DNA of 64,000 bases from Variovorax sp. WDL1 (GCF_001541225.1 NZ_LMTS01000288.1:28096-92095), one strand, 5' to 3'. Shown: positions 53,126 to 62,841, numbered from the stretch's first letter. Notes: generated by a model not told the origin, from the letters alone. Numbers and translations are program-made.

Positions 53126-53520
53126 CCCCGAAAACATTCACATTGCGGCGGGACGGTGTCCCTGCTTTCCTTCCAGATTGCTCCGCTGGGTTTCGATAGT
53201 TCAATACCCTTCATCAACTCCAAAACCTTTACGGACCGAAAAGTCCTTATGAATCAACTAGTTAGGAGTAGTTTTGGTGTTGATTCGGGAAGTTTCGGAG
53301 ACTCTTCGGGGAGAACCGGAGAGGAGCCGGGGCGACATGTGAAGCTTTTCGGGGTGGAGCAGAGTGAGTTCGGGATTCGGTCGATGAAGCCCAGGAAGAG
53401 CGGTAGGGACCCTGGTTTGGGGTGAATTTCGACCCCATCGGACCCTGCAGGAGGGCCTTCATGTGAAGCTTTTCGGGGAACGCTCCGGACCGAGGCCTGC
53501 ATATGTGAAGGTTTTCGGGG
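53126..53520. repeat. oriV: Replication origin iterons
   Basis: ATGTGAAGCTTTTCGGGG is at 53337-53354 and 53461-53478, a variant ATGTGAAGGTTTTCGGGG at 53503-53520, and an inverted copy (ATGTGAATGTTTTCGGGG on the minus strand) at 53126-53143. Four directed iterons directly upstream of a Rep_3 initiator gene mark an iteron-type origin. Confidence 0.8.
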
Positions 53521-53652
53521 AGCATGGATGCTAAAGATTCCAGTTCTCAGAACTCAAGCCCACCGATTCGCCGATCAGAAATGGCTTTCCCCGCCAGTTC
53601 GCGTGAACCCCTGATTTCACATATCGCTGGCGCTGTCATATAGTCAGCCGCC

Positions 53653-55044
53653 ATGGACCTCGTGCCCGCGCCGCCACCACCCCGTCCAAAGCCGAAAAGG
53701 AAGACCTCCGACGTAGTGATCCACCAGCCGGAGGTCGAGGACACGCGACTGCGAAAGCCGGTCAACACGCTCGCGATGCAGCCGAAGTCCCACAGGATCA
53801 CGGTGCTCGGCCGTAAGGTCTGGAACAAGCTCCTGAAGGAAGCGCAGCAGCAGGGCATGGATGAGGAGACGCACAGTTCTCCGCTGCGCGAGATCGTCCG
53901 CGGCATCGACTTCAACTCCAAGGATTTCGAGCAGGTGAAGAAGCACCTGCGAGCCATGATCACCACCCTTGTCGAATGGCAGTCGCCGACAAAAGGGGAG
54001 GGGGCCGCGTGGGAGGCGTGCGCCATGCTTGCGCATGCAAAGTTGGAGAAGCGCCGCGGCGGGGAGGTGTGGGTCGAGTGGTCGTACGCAGTGAACATGC
54101 GCCAAGAACTGCTACAGCCTTTCGTGTGGGCTGATCTCGACATGGATATCCTGTTCCAGTTCAGTCACCATCCCGCGCTGGCGCTCTACGAGATCTGCGC
54201 CCGCTACAAGGGCGTGGGTCGAACTCCGAGGCAGGACTGGAACTGGTGGAGGCCCGTGCTCACCGGCAAGCCCGACGTTGAGAGGACGGCCAACTTCGAG
54301 TACCGCATGTTCAAGAGGGACGTGCTGAACAAGGCGGTGGCCCAGATCAACCATATCAGCGACCTCGAAGTCGAACTGAAGGACTACAAGGAAGGGCGGT
54401 TCGTCAAAGACATCCAGTTCCTCATCCGGCCGAAGAAGCAACGCTCTCTGCTGGCCTCGCTCGACGGGCCAGTCGACCTGGCGCTGCTGAATCGGGCGGA
54501 GGCACTCGACATAGACCCCGAGAAGGCGGAGACGTTGATCTCGGAGTTCGGCCCAGAAGCCTTCCAGCGCGGGCTCGACGGCTTGGAGCGTCGGGTCAAG
54601 AGTGACTTCGCCGAGCCCGTACGCGACAGCTATCGCTATCTGAAGAGCATGCTCCCCAGCGAGGCGAAGATCGTCGTTGCCAAGATCGAAGAGGAAGCAG
54701 CGCGTGCTGACCCAACCAGCCCAGAGAGCCGGCGCGAACAGGAGGCGCGGATGAAGGAGTGGGGCGAGAAGTTCAAGACGCGAATTCGCGAAGAGCTGAT
54801 CGCCGAGTTGCAAGCGCTACCGGTGGAGCAACAGGCCGTGATCGCCGGCGAGCTGCTCGAGGACCTGACGCGACGTAACGCGCACGCGAGCATCCTCAAG
54901 CGGCTGCAGACCAGCGGCTGGAACCACAACCTCGTGCGCGGCGAGATGGTCCGGTTTTACGGGCTCAGGTCGAGAGGTGAGGGCTGGGACCAGCCCACGG
55001 CCGAGCAGCTGCTCCAGGTCGCCGCGGAGAGCCGACCGGCGTAA
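53653..55044 (+). CDS. rep: Rep_3-type plasmid replication initiator
   Basis: The 463-residue protein has an N-terminal Pro/Lys region, then winged-helix-like segments including LALYEICARYKGVGRTPRQDWNWWRPVLTG, which resembles Rep_3/RepB-family initiators, and a long charged C-terminal part (about 270-420) with many Arg/Glu helices. Iterons upstream match the expected arrangement. It opens the origin and recruits host replication proteins. The size is above the usual 300-400 residues because of the C-terminal helical extension. Confidence 0.8.
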   Translation: MDLVPAPPPPRPKPKRKTSDVVIHQPEVEDTRLRKPVNTLAMQPKSHRITVLGRKVWNKLLKEAQQQGMDEETHSSPLREIVRGIDFNSKDFEQVKKHLRAMITTLVEWQSPTKGEGAAWEACAMLAHAKLEKRRGGEVWVEWSYAVNMRQELLQPFVWADLDMDILFQFSHHPALALYEICARYKGVGRTPRQDWNWWRPVLTGKPDVERTANFEYRMFKRDVLNKAVAQINHISDLEVELKDYKEGRFVKDIQFLIRPKKQRSLLASLDGPVDLALLNRAEALDIDPEKAETLISEFGPEAFQRGLDGLERRVKSDFAEPVRDSYRYLKSMLPSEAKIVVAKIEEEAARADPTSPESRREQEARMKEWGEKFKTRIREELIAELQALPVEQQAVIAGELLEDLTRRNAHASILKRLQTSGWNHNLVRGEMVRFYGLRSRGEGWDQPTAEQLLQVAAESRPA

Positions 55045-55083
55045 GCGCGACTCCAGGGTGGATCGGCCAAGCTGGCTCACCTC

Positions 55084-55128
55084 TTTGTTGCGTTCATTGT
55101 TGCTCCGCGCAACAAAGAGCGAAACAAT
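55084..55128. repeat. Nested palindrome, copy 7
   Basis: Contains TTGTTGCGTTCATTGTTGC, then GCGCAACAA and CGAAACAAT. It lies 39 bp after the rep stop. Confidence 0.85.
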
Positions 55129-55185
55129 CCCTCGCTTTCATCAACCAGCCGTTTTCATCAATCTCTTGTCGCCAACAAAAAACTC

Positions 55186-55560
55186 ATGAGCGCCGCCAAC
55201 ACACCCCCTACGCCGCCGGTCTTCCAGCCACGCCCAGGTCCGTGCACCATGAAGCACAGCTTCTCCTCGCTTCTAGACATGGAGATTGAGGCGGTCGAGT
55301 ACGACGATGCCGCGCGGGTCGTGACGCTCAAGGCCAACGCCTTCGACAGCAGCCTGGTCGCGTCGTTCGCCCTCAGGGATCTGCGTGACGCCGGCATCAT
55401 CGTCTACTACGACGAGACCCGCGGGCCGCGCGCGCCTGGCGCTCGATGGCAGCTGATGTTCTGCCTGGCCGGAGTTCTCTATGAGTGCGAGATTGCGCTG
55501 CAGGCCGACTTCTCTAAAGTGCAACGGCCCACGGCAAGACTGACGCCGCGGCGCGGGTGA
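55186..55560 (+). CDS. Hypothetical protein, 124 aa
   Basis: A soluble protein with beta-like runs (LDMEIEAVEYDDAARVVTLKA, GVLYECEIALQ). ATG start after the nested palindrome; it may have its own promoter. No family recognised. It is the last gene before the accessory tail. Confidence 0.55.
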   Translation: MSAANTPPTPPVFQPRPGPCTMKHSFSSLLDMEIEAVEYDDAARVVTLKANAFDSSLVASFALRDLRDAGIIVYYDETRGPRAPGARWQLMFCLAGVLYECEIALQADFSKVQRPTARLTPRRG

Positions 55561-56179
55561 GATCCGAGAGGGGCGAGGAGGCACGGAATTTCTTTGTCTT
55601 AGAGAAGGACCCCCCGATGATCCTGTTCGGAGGGAATCTTTTGTTCGGAGGCCTGTTGAGTTCGTTCAAAGTTAGACCGGAATTCCATCAAATTTACGTT
55701 CTAAGTTTGACGACGGCGCGCGCAAGTCGTTGATTCGATGAGGAATCGGCCCTTCACGGTCGGTTGAACGCCATCGGGTCGTGAAGCGAGCGAAAACAAC
55801 GGGTAGGGTAGGGCGGTGCAGGTCGCGCTACCCGATCACATCGAAGCGCGTGCGCACTGACCGAGTGGCGGGCAACAATTCGCCGCCAGCCGCTTCCGGC
55901 CATGGGGCGGCACCCGGCCCAGGACCGGACATTTGTCACGGCGCAGCGGGCATCGCCAGCATCGAGGGATTCCGGCGTAAAGGAGCTTGCTACAGTTGCC
56001 GCGACCGCCGGGTCCCGACGCACACGACCTGGCTACGGTCGGCCGTTTCCGGGCGTTGAGGCCCCCCTGTACGACGCGCTTGGCGAGTTCAGATTGCAGA
56101 AGTGTTTCTCTCTTGGCCGGCCGCCGAGGCCCACGATCACGCCGAAGACGATAACGAAGACCTCGAATAAGGGCATGCA
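55561..56179. other. Gap containing direct repeat copy 1
   Basis: A gap without a supported gene. Repeat copy 1 (55712-55901) matches 58682-58869. The part before it (55560-55710) has paired near-repeats GTTCGGAGG at two nearby sites. A convincing promoter was not found. Confidence 0.6.
55712..55901. repeat. ~190-bp direct repeat, copy 1
   Basis: It begins with CGCGCGCAAGTCG, has TTGATTCGATGAGGAATCGG, a GGGTAGGGCGGTGC box and ends in CGCTTCCGGCC. The second copy is at 58682-58869 in the same orientation and about 85-90% identical by eye. Confidence 0.8.
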
Positions 56180-58390
56180 TTGAATCAGCTCGACGCCGAA
56201 CCCCAGCCCGACCTCGCAGGTTCCGGCCAGCCTGCACATACTCCAAACAGCGCTGTCGCCCGCCATGCCAGGGTAGTACCGAGCTTCATGAGGCCCTTCA
56301 TCAAGAGCGCCTTGCCATCGGTGCACGGCGACGTCGAGGCGCACGAGCTTTTCAATTGGCAGCGCCCGGGCCTTCCCAGTGCGCGGTTTGCCGCCGAGAT
56401 GCGCGAGATGATCGTCGCGCGTCGGCGTGCAAGTTTCGATGTGATCTGGAACTCGCCCATCAGCGTGCGCCTTACCGATGACTGGCACCTGGCGGTCAGC
56501 GGCACCGAGCGGTCCCGGCTTCTCGCGCTGACGCGGGCGGAGGGATTCACCGATGCATTCCCATTTATGACGCTTCGCCAGGTGAAGGACGCCCTCAGAA
56601 TGCCGGTGGCCGAGCTGCTCGGCCTCCTCGCACGCATCGAGGCGATCTACTGGGTTGGCCAGCCTGTGCGCGCCAGGATGGTGGCGCTGTCGCCCCAGGG
56701 CTCGCCCGACGTCGAGATCGACGACGCTTTCCGCGCCGCCGTCACCGATTGCCTCGACGCGGCCTGGGTGAAGGGGCTGGACATCGACGACTTGCGGTTT
56801 CCGGGTGTGGCGGGGTCCGCGCTTGCGCCCTGGCTCGCCCAGCAGATCACAAAACCAACCCTGTCAGGATTCGCCCACGAACTCTGCGGGCGCCTGATCG
56901 CCGCCCACAAGGCTACCTGGGCCCAGGAGCTCGAGGACCTTTTGCGCCACGCGCTGGTCGACGCCGGCCTGCGCCCAGATCACGCAGGCCTGCAGCGTCG
57001 CCGGGAACTCTTCCTCGGCCGTTTTGGCGGCCTGGAGGGAGCAACCTTGCAGGCGGTGGCCGACGTGCATGACATCACTCGCGAGCGCGTAAGGCAGATC
57101 TGTGATGGCCTCTTGGCCTCGCTGCGTGCGCGGCCGCTCACGCTGCCGGCTCTGGACCGCCTATTCGCGGCGGCCGCGCGCGTCATGCCGCTCTCTGCCA
57201 CAGCGGCCAACGAGCAGCTGCAACGCTTCCTCGGAGAGGGCGCCGGGATCATTGCAGCGATCGACTTCGCTAAGGAGCTTGGCGTCTCACCGACGATCCA
57301 GGTTGTCGCCGCGCGCACGAGCACGAGCGACGGCATCAAAAGCATCGCGATGTTGGACCTCGCCGTCGAGCCGTCGACTTGGATGAAACTGGCCCTTGCG
57401 GAAGCGCGACGCGACTGCACCTTCGTCGGCTGTACCAATTTCATACGGATCGCGGGCATCCTGGCGATCAAGGAGGGCGTGGCCCAGGACGACGATACGC
57501 TTCGCTCGCTGTTTGAGCGCGCACCCGGGTTTCGCATGCTGGACGCCGAGTCCGGGTGGTTCACCCTCATTGATAGCGACATCAGTGCCGCCGCGGCGCG
57601 CATGCGCAAGCTCATGAGCGTCGCCGTGGGCAGCGTTGAGATCGACGCCGTGATCTCCGCACTGGTGACCGACGATGCCTGGTTCTATCGCGACGGCGCG
57701 GGACGTGGGCTGGCCATGCCCCCGCTGCACGTGATGACCGCCCTCATCGCGGGCTGGGATTGGCTCACGGCAAACGCGCACAACAAGTACACACCGAAAG
57801 CGGCCGTCGCGCGCGATGTTCTTTCGGCGACAGAAGCCACGATCGTCAGCATCATGGAGGAACACGGCGGCGCGGCCACGCGCACCGAAATTGCCGCGCG
57901 CTTGGTTGTTCCAGGTGGCGTCTCGAACATGGCGGTTTCGGTGGCGCTCAGCAGCTCACCTGCGATTCAGAAGCTCGAGCACTCCATCTATGCGATCCGC
58001 GGTCGACCGATCCCTGCCCAAGGCCTGATTGATGCCCGCCGGCGAAGGGAAGTCGAAGTCGGGCGCAATGCCCCCATGGAAGTGGCCGTCGACCTGACTC
58101 GCCCTTTCCGCTTCAGCGTCACGCAGTCGGCGTCAATCTCACCACTGCCGCGCCAGGTCGTGTACCTGCCGAAGTTTCTCCTCGGGAAGGTCTACGGCAC
58201 CTTCGCGCATGAAGGCGCAAGCCTCCCTGCGATCAACATCAAGGCGAACAGCCAGCAGTTCTTCAGCCTGGCGCTGGCGGCGGACAAAGCCGGCGTTGCG
58301 CCTGGCGATCGGTTCGACCTAGTGATCGACATGCCGAACCAGAAGTACGAGATCATCCCGGCCGAAGCAGCCCCTCCGCCGCTCTCGTGA
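56180..58390 (+). CDS. Large protein with sigma-70 region-4-like HTH
   Basis: The frame starts with TTG at 56180 (736 residues); ATG at 56288 is a more conservative start. Residues 272-312 (RRRELFLGRFGGLEGATLQAVADVHDITRERVRQICDGLL) are a clear sigma-70 region 4 HTH with the typical TRERVRQI. No sigma region 2 is visible. Residues near 570-620 have a winged-helix-like HGGAATRTEIAARL... segment. It may be an atypical regulator or anti-phage gene; no partner gene is adjacent. Both sides are flanked by direct repeats. Confidence 0.75.
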   Translation: MNQLDAEPQPDLAGSGQPAHTPNSAVARHARVVPSFMRPFIKSALPSVHGDVEAHELFNWQRPGLPSARFAAEMREMIVARRRASFDVIWNSPISVRLTDDWHLAVSGTERSRLLALTRAEGFTDAFPFMTLRQVKDALRMPVAELLGLLARIEAIYWVGQPVRARMVALSPQGSPDVEIDDAFRAAVTDCLDAAWVKGLDIDDLRFPGVAGSALAPWLAQQITKPTLSGFAHELCGRLIAAHKATWAQELEDLLRHALVDAGLRPDHAGLQRRRELFLGRFGGLEGATLQAVADVHDITRERVRQICDGLLASLRARPLTLPALDRLFAAAARVMPLSATAANEQLQRFLGEGAGIIAAIDFAKELGVSPTIQVVAARTSTSDGIKSIAMLDLAVEPSTWMKLALAEARRDCTFVGCTNFIRIAGILAIKEGVAQDDDTLRSLFERAPGFRMLDAESGWFTLIDSDISAAAARMRKLMSVAVGSVEIDAVISALVTDDAWFYRDGAGRGLAMPPLHVMTALIAGWDWLTANAHNKYTPKAAVARDVLSATEATIVSIMEEHGGAATRTEIAARLVVPGGVSNMAVSVALSSSPAIQKLEHSIYAIRGRPIPAQGLIDARRRREVEVGRNAPMEVAVDLTRPFRFSVTQSASISPLPRQVVYLPKFLLGKVYGTFAHEGASLPAINIKANSQQFFSLALAADKAGVAPGDRFDLVIDMPNQKYEIIPAEAAPPPLS

Positions 58391-58681
58391 GCCTTGCTCA
58401 AGTAGCGCCTGGCAACTCATGGTCGAGAGCTCCTCGTTCGCGCTCGGGGGTCCATTTACTGGTTCTTGACGCGAAGGCGGCCTCGGCGCCGCATTTCTCC
58501 TGCGTTTGCGCGTGATCAGCCGCGCCATCTGTTCACCCTTGGCCTGCATCGCCTTCGTGTCCGCGACCATGCAGTCAACATTCCTGAGGACCTCGAACGA
58601 GATCGCCATGCTCAGCGAAAAGGCGATGGCGACCAGAACGCCCGGCAATGGAGTGCGGAAGCGGCCACTGGCTAACTTTGG
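58391..58681. other. Short gap after sigma-like gene
   Basis: Contains only short frames without support. It ends at the second direct repeat. Confidence 0.4.
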
Positions 58682-58869
58682 CGGCGGCGCGCGCAAGTCG
58701 TGATTCGATGAGGAAACGGCCCGCTCGGTCGCTTGAACGCCTTCGCGTCCTGGACGAACGAAAACACCGGGCAGGGTAGGGCGGTGCGGATCGCGCGACC
58801 CGATCACATCGAAGCGCGTGCGCACTGACCCAGTGGCGGGCAACAATTCGCGGCCAGCCGCTTCCGGCC
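58682..58869. repeat. ~190-bp direct repeat, copy 2, interrupted by IS
   Basis: Matches copy 1 (55712-55901). The IS1182-type element begins directly after the CGCTTCCGGCC end, so the IS inserted into, or next to, this repeat. Confidence 0.8.
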
Positions 58870-60554
58870 GAGGTTGTGTGCAAACGACTTCTGACTTGCG
58901 AGTATGCCGAAGACGCGGCCTTGTGGTCGTCATCAGCGCCACGGAGTCATCCAGTGGTCTCGTCGCACAGACAAGTGGTTTGCCTCGCGACAGAGTCGCT
59001 GCGCAAGCTGCAAAGGGCACTTGAAGAGGCTCACGCCCCCACCAGCCTGACCGCCTTCATCGTTTTGGCAATACCCAGGATCGCGATCACCCGCTTCAGG
59101 TTGTATGCCAGCACGTGCAGGCTCATTTCGGTGCTCACGTGCGACAGCGTCTTGGTGAGGAAGTGGGTTGAACCCATCCAGTACTTCAATGTGCCGAACA
59201 CGTGCTCCACCGTGCACCTTCGCAGCGTCATGGCGACAGGCTTGCGGTCCAGGCGTTGCTGGACGCGCTCAAGCACCTCTTCGTGCTCCCATCGGCGGAT
59301 GCGGCGGTAGTCGCCGGTTGTGCACTGACCTTTGAGCGGGCACGTGGGGCAGGCGCTGGTCCAATAGACGCGAAGCTTGTTGCCGTTCTTCTCGAACGTG
59401 GTGAACCTGTAGATTGCCCGTTCGCCCGCCGGGCACTGATACTCGTCGGCCTTTGCGATGTAGATGAAGTCGCTCTTGTCGAAGCGTCCCTCGGCCTTGG
59501 CGCCCGAGGTCATCGGCTTGGGCACGTAGGTCGTGATGCCTGCGTCCTCGCAGGCCTTGAGCTCCGTGCCGTTGAAGTAGCCGCGGTCGGCAAGGGCCTG
59601 CAGCTTGGTCTTGCCCATCGCCTCGCGTGCAGCTTTGGCCATCTTGCTGAGTTGCGCGCGATCATGACCTGCATTGGTGACCTCGTGCGCCACGATCAGG
59701 TGGTGCCTGGCATCGACCGCCGCCTGGACGTTGTAGCCCACCAGGCCGGAGCCCTTGGCTTGTGAGTTCATCGAACGCGCATCAGGATCGGTGAGCGAGC
59801 GCTGCCCGTCGGGTTCATTCTTCAGCTGTTCCTTGGTGCGATCGAGCTGCTTCATCTGCTCGCGCAGCTTCTTGATCTTCTCCTGCAGCCGCTCGGTCTT
59901 GGCCTCGACCTCAGCCGGCTGCGTGCGGTCGGCCGTCTCCAGCGCGTCGAGGTAGCGCTGGATGCTCTGCTCGATCTGCCGCTGACGCGCATCGATCTTT
60001 CCGGGCGTGAAGTTGCGGTCGCGGCTGTTGACCGCCTTGAACTTGCTGCCGTCGATAGCAGCGATGGCGTGAGAGAACAGCTTGAGGTCGCGGCACAGGG
60101 CGACGAAGCGGCGGCAGACATTGCGGATGCCCGCTGCGTTGTCGTGACGGAAGTCGGCGATGGTCTTGAAGTCCGGAGCGAGCCGGCCGGTGAGCCACAT
60201 CAGCTCGACGTTGCGCTGCGCCTCGCGCTCCAGGCGGCGGCTCGACTGGATACGGTTCAGGTAGCCGTAGATGTAGAGCTTCAGCAGGACCGCGGGGTGG
60301 TACGAGGGTCGGCCGGTGGCTGCCGGATCGACGCCGTCGAAGCCCAATGCGTAGAGGTCCAACTCCTCGACGAAGGCATCGACAACTCGCACCGGGTTGT
60401 CTTCGCCGATGTAGTCGTCAAGACACTCTGGCAGCAGAGTGACCTGATGACGGTCCTCGCCTTCGATGAATCGCTTCATGTGGCTGCCCTTCAATCGCGT
60501 TGCCACAATCTAGGCGAGCACCGTCACCTATTCAACCCGTTTTCACACAGGCTC
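58870..60554 (-). mobile_element. IS1182-family insertion sequence (about 1.7 kb)
   Basis: The ends are GAGGTTGTGTGCAAAC (58870) and GTTTTCACACAGGCTC (to 60554), imperfect inverted repeats with about three mismatches. GGCC at 58866-58869 is repeated at 60555-60558 and could be a target duplication. It contains one intact transposase gene on the minus strand. Confidence 0.75.
59031..60479 (-). CDS. tnp: IS1182-family DDE transposase
   Basis: The start is taken at 60479 (MKRFIEGEDRHQVTLLPE), the conserved beginning of this family; the frame is open to 60506. The 482-residue protein shows AAIDGSKFKAVNSRDRNF (first D region), YNVQAAVDARHHLIVAHEVTNAGHD and ALADRGYFNGTELKACEDAG (second D), and a CPxCPLKGQCTTG zinc-like segment before the last conserved RRCTVEHVFGTLKYWMG region with Glu. 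A coiled-coil insert is at about 185-240. It appears full length and undamaged. Confidence 0.9.
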   Translation of the reverse strand: MKRFIEGEDRHQVTLLPECLDDYIGEDNPVRVVDAFVEELDLYALGFDGVDPAATGRPSYHPAVLLKLYIYGYLNRIQSSRRLEREAQRNVELMWLTGRLAPDFKTIADFRHDNAAGIRNVCRRFVALCRDLKLFSHAIAAIDGSKFKAVNSRDRNFTPGKIDARQRQIEQSIQRYLDALETADRTQPAEVEAKTERLQEKIKKLREQMKQLDRTKEQLKNEPDGQRSLTDPDARSMNSQAKGSGLVGYNVQAAVDARHHLIVAHEVTNAGHDRAQLSKMAKAAREAMGKTKLQALADRGYFNGTELKACEDAGITTYVPKPMTSGAKAEGRFDKSDFIYIAKADEYQCPAGERAIYRFTTFEKNGNKLRVYWTSACPTCPLKGQCTTGDYRRIRRWEHEEVLERVQQRLDRKPVAMTLRRCTVEHVFGTLKYWMGSTHFLTKTLSHVSTEMSLHVLAYNLKRVIAILGIAKTMKAVRLVGA

Positions 60555-60632
60555 GGCCAAGACCGGACGTTCGCCGGCGGCGCCTAGTTTGCCTTCGTTT
60601 ACTTCATCGACCAAGCTTTCTGAGGTTCCGCC

Positions 60633-60881
60633 ATGCTTCAAATGCGCCCAGGGTGTGAGTGCTGCGACCGAGATTTGCCGCCGGATTCGACCGATGCCCG
60701 CATCTGTTCCTTCGAGTGCACGTTTTGCAGCGATTGCTCGAATCGGCGCCTCGCATGGACGTGCCCAAACTGCGACGGTGAATTGCTCCCGCGCCCTTTG
60801 AGGCCGGCGGCCAAGCTTGGGAAGTACCCGGGTTCGACCACGCGCGTGTTCAAACCTGAAGGTTGCGCGGCGGGAACCTGA
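60633..60881 (+). CDS. DUF1272 small Cys-rich protein
   Basis: The 82 residues match DUF1272: MLQMRPGCECCDRDLPPDSTDARICSFECTFCSDCSNRRL, then CPNCDGELLPRP. At least eight Cys form zinc-ribbon-like pairs. The family is small and of unknown function, common in proteobacteria. It starts 74 bp after the IS right target repeat and has TGAGG before the ATG. Confidence 0.85.
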   Translation: MLQMRPGCECCDRDLPPDSTDARICSFECTFCSDCSNRRLAWTCPNCDGELLPRPLRPAAKLGKYPGSTTRVFKPEGCAAGT

Positions 60882-61004
60882 GCCTGCTTTGCCAGTCGGG
60901 CCGCTCGGTCGACATCGCGGCCGTGACTATTCCCCCTGGTAAATTCCTGTTCGTCCTAGGAGCGCAAGGTGAGGAAATCCGCGGTGGGGCCGCTGGACGC
61001 AAAC

Positions 61005-61337
61005 TCATGGCGGAGGCAGTTTGATCTCTTCGCCCATCGAAGACCATTCCTTGCTGAAGTGCCGGACCATGCTGGACTTGCAAGCGGTATCCCGCTCGGT
61101 TTCGAGCGCCGCGACGACGATCCACCTCGCCGCGTCCAGTTGCAGATCCTCTGCAATGCAGCCGGCAAGCACGGGTGACAACCTACCCCTGAAGCGAGCA
61201 ACTCGCAGCGCCTCCTCGGACACCTCGAGCCTGCGGGCCCATGCACGCAAGGTGTCCTTTTTAAGTGCCCGGGTCAGCAGATCCACCGTCGTGGGCAGGC
61301 GAGGGGACGCACGCATGGGATTGAAGACGCTTGTCAT
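61005..61337 (-). CDS. Hypothetical small helical, HTH-like protein
   Basis: The 110-residue frame starts at 61337 and could also start at internal ATG 61316. Residues 20-60 have a helix-turn-helix-like arrangement (LLTRALKKDTLRAWARRLEVSEEALRVARFRG). It resembles small phage/plasmid HTH proteins, but no family is certain. Confidence 0.5.
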   Translation of the reverse strand: MTSVFNPMRASPRLPTTVDLLTRALKKDTLRAWARRLEVSEEALRVARFRGRLSPVLAGCIAEDLQLDAARWIVVAALETERDTACKSSMVRHFSKEWSSMGEEIKLPPP

Positions 61338-61364
61338 CCGTTGATGCTACGTCCGCAGCAAGGC

Positions 61365-61811
61365 TCAGAACGTCCAGTTCAGGTTGACCTTGAACCCGTG
61401 GTCCTGCAGCCGGTCGCCGAACTGTCCCGAGTAGGAAGCGCCCAGGCTCAGGTTCGGCCGCAGCTGCGTCTCCACGCCCGCTTCCAGCACCGCCACGTTC
61501 TTGGCCAGCGGCACGCCCGAGAGCGTGAAGGGCAGGCTGCCGCCGAAGGCATGCGTGCTGGTGGGCGTGGTGTCGCCGAAGGCATGGCGCCAGCCCAGCA
61601 GGCCGCGCAGGCGCGTGCGCTCGCCCAGCTGCGTGCTCGCGCGCAGGCCCAACGTGGAGAAGGTCGCGTCGACACTGCCGCCGTCGCCGTACAGCGCGGC
61701 CAGGCCGCCGCGCTCGAAGAAGGCATCGGTCTTCACACGCACATGGGCCAGGCCTGCGAAGGGCTCCAGCGCGACAGTGCCTGCGTCGATGCGGTGGCCC
61801 TCATCGAATGC
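61365..61811 (-). pseudogene. Remnant of autotransporter beta-barrel C-terminus
   Basis: The frame continues upstream of the track-style start and encodes DEGHRIDAGTVALEPFAGLAHVRVKTDAFFERGG and then GLRASTQLGERTRLRGLLGWRHAFGD and a final NLNWTF. This is the last part of a type V autotransporter barrel, whose C-terminal Phe is required for outer-membrane insertion. The barrel is truncated at about 61811 and lacks its passenger domain and start. Confidence 0.8.
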
Positions 61812-62187
61812 ATCTCCTCATAAGTCATTGCTCGCGAATGATGAGGTGCCGCCCGGGCTTCTTACAACCGGTTAAGTAAGCCGAAACTATTCGAATGGAT
61901 GGATTTTTTTCCTGTTGTCGGCTCGCTGCTACACGGGTCCTGAGAGCTGGCCGACGAGGATTCTTAAACTTTGTCAATTCGCTTGCGGTGGGCGCTTCGC
62001 GCCCTCTAGATTTCGCTGCTCGCTGTTTGCACCATCAAACCAGCGAGGCCACTCTTGTGAGGGCTGGGTGGCCGCTTCGGACAGGAGGGACCCTCCGAAT
62101 ACGGGAGGCTGCGCAATGTCGGCTTCAGAGAAATGCGTACAGCCGGTATGGGCCCGGTGGCGCCGGCACGGGGTGTGGCAGGATGCG
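61812..62187. other. Gap without gene
   Basis: No supported ORF or repeat. It joins the autotransporter remnant and the IS30-type remnant and may contain debris from earlier insertions. Confidence 0.4.
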
Positions 62188-62706
62188 GCTGCGGATTCAA
62201 CCGGTCGATGCAACGATTTGGCTGAACATCTCAGCCGGTGTGTGGAAGTCGAGGGTCTTCCTGGGTCGCTCGTTCAATTGTCTTGCAACGGCATTCAGCT
62301 TGGCCTGTGAATGGCTCGAGAGCCCTCTCGACCGCCGTTGCGCTTGATCTCCCGGCTGACAGTCGATGGCGCTCGCCCGAGGATGCTGGCGATCGCACGA
62401 ATCGAGAAGCCAGCCACCGTGGCACGCGAGATCTCCTCTCGCTCTTCCAGGCTCAGGGCCAACGGGGAACGGCGACGCTCTGGCGGCGGTATTCCGCCTG
62501 TTCGAGACAAGATCCCTTCGACTGATGAATGTGATCTATCGAACAGCTGGGCAATCTGTTGAAGGCTGTCGCCTGCCTTCCAGCGCTCCCACATCAACGC
62601 CTTCTGGCAATCCGTGTAGTAGGTTCGTGTCCGGTACGTCATCTGCAACACTCCTTCTGCTCATGGCAGTCTTCAGTGTGTTGCATCGACCGGTTGAATC
62701 CGCAGC
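62188..62706 (-). mobile_element. Internally deleted IS30-family element (519 bp)
   Basis: A perfect 26-bp inverted repeat bounds the element: 62188-62213 starts GCTGCGGATTCAACC, and 62681-62706 is its exact complement. Between them are only the N- and C-terminal codons of an IS30-type transposase, so the middle is missing. It is non-autonomous and could be mobilised only by a full-length relative. Confidence 0.85.
62198..62651 (-). pseudogene. IS30-family transposase remnant
   Basis: The N-terminal 100 codons (start 62651) have the IS30 HTH (WERWKAGDSLQQIAQLFDRSHSSVEGIL, then SIRAIASILGRAPSTVSREIKRNGG). Then the frame breaks, and the other frame gives QAKLNAVARQLNERPRKTLDFHTPAEMFSQIVASTG, the family C-terminus. 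The DDE catalytic core is deleted. Confidence 0.85.
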
Positions 62707-62841
62707 CAACACCAGTCGTTCGACCACGCCTCAGAAATTGCCAGGTTGCCTACGTTCGCAGTGAGCCTAGATGAACAGTGACCGGGACCCGAGGCTGGGT
62801 CCCCCAGACGGCCGTCCAGGGATACATTTCCGACCATGAAG

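Noticed and set aside
58391..59020. Minus-strand frame of about 230 codons before the IS
   Set aside because: Composed of repeat-derived and Arg-rich antisense sequence with no start signal or family.
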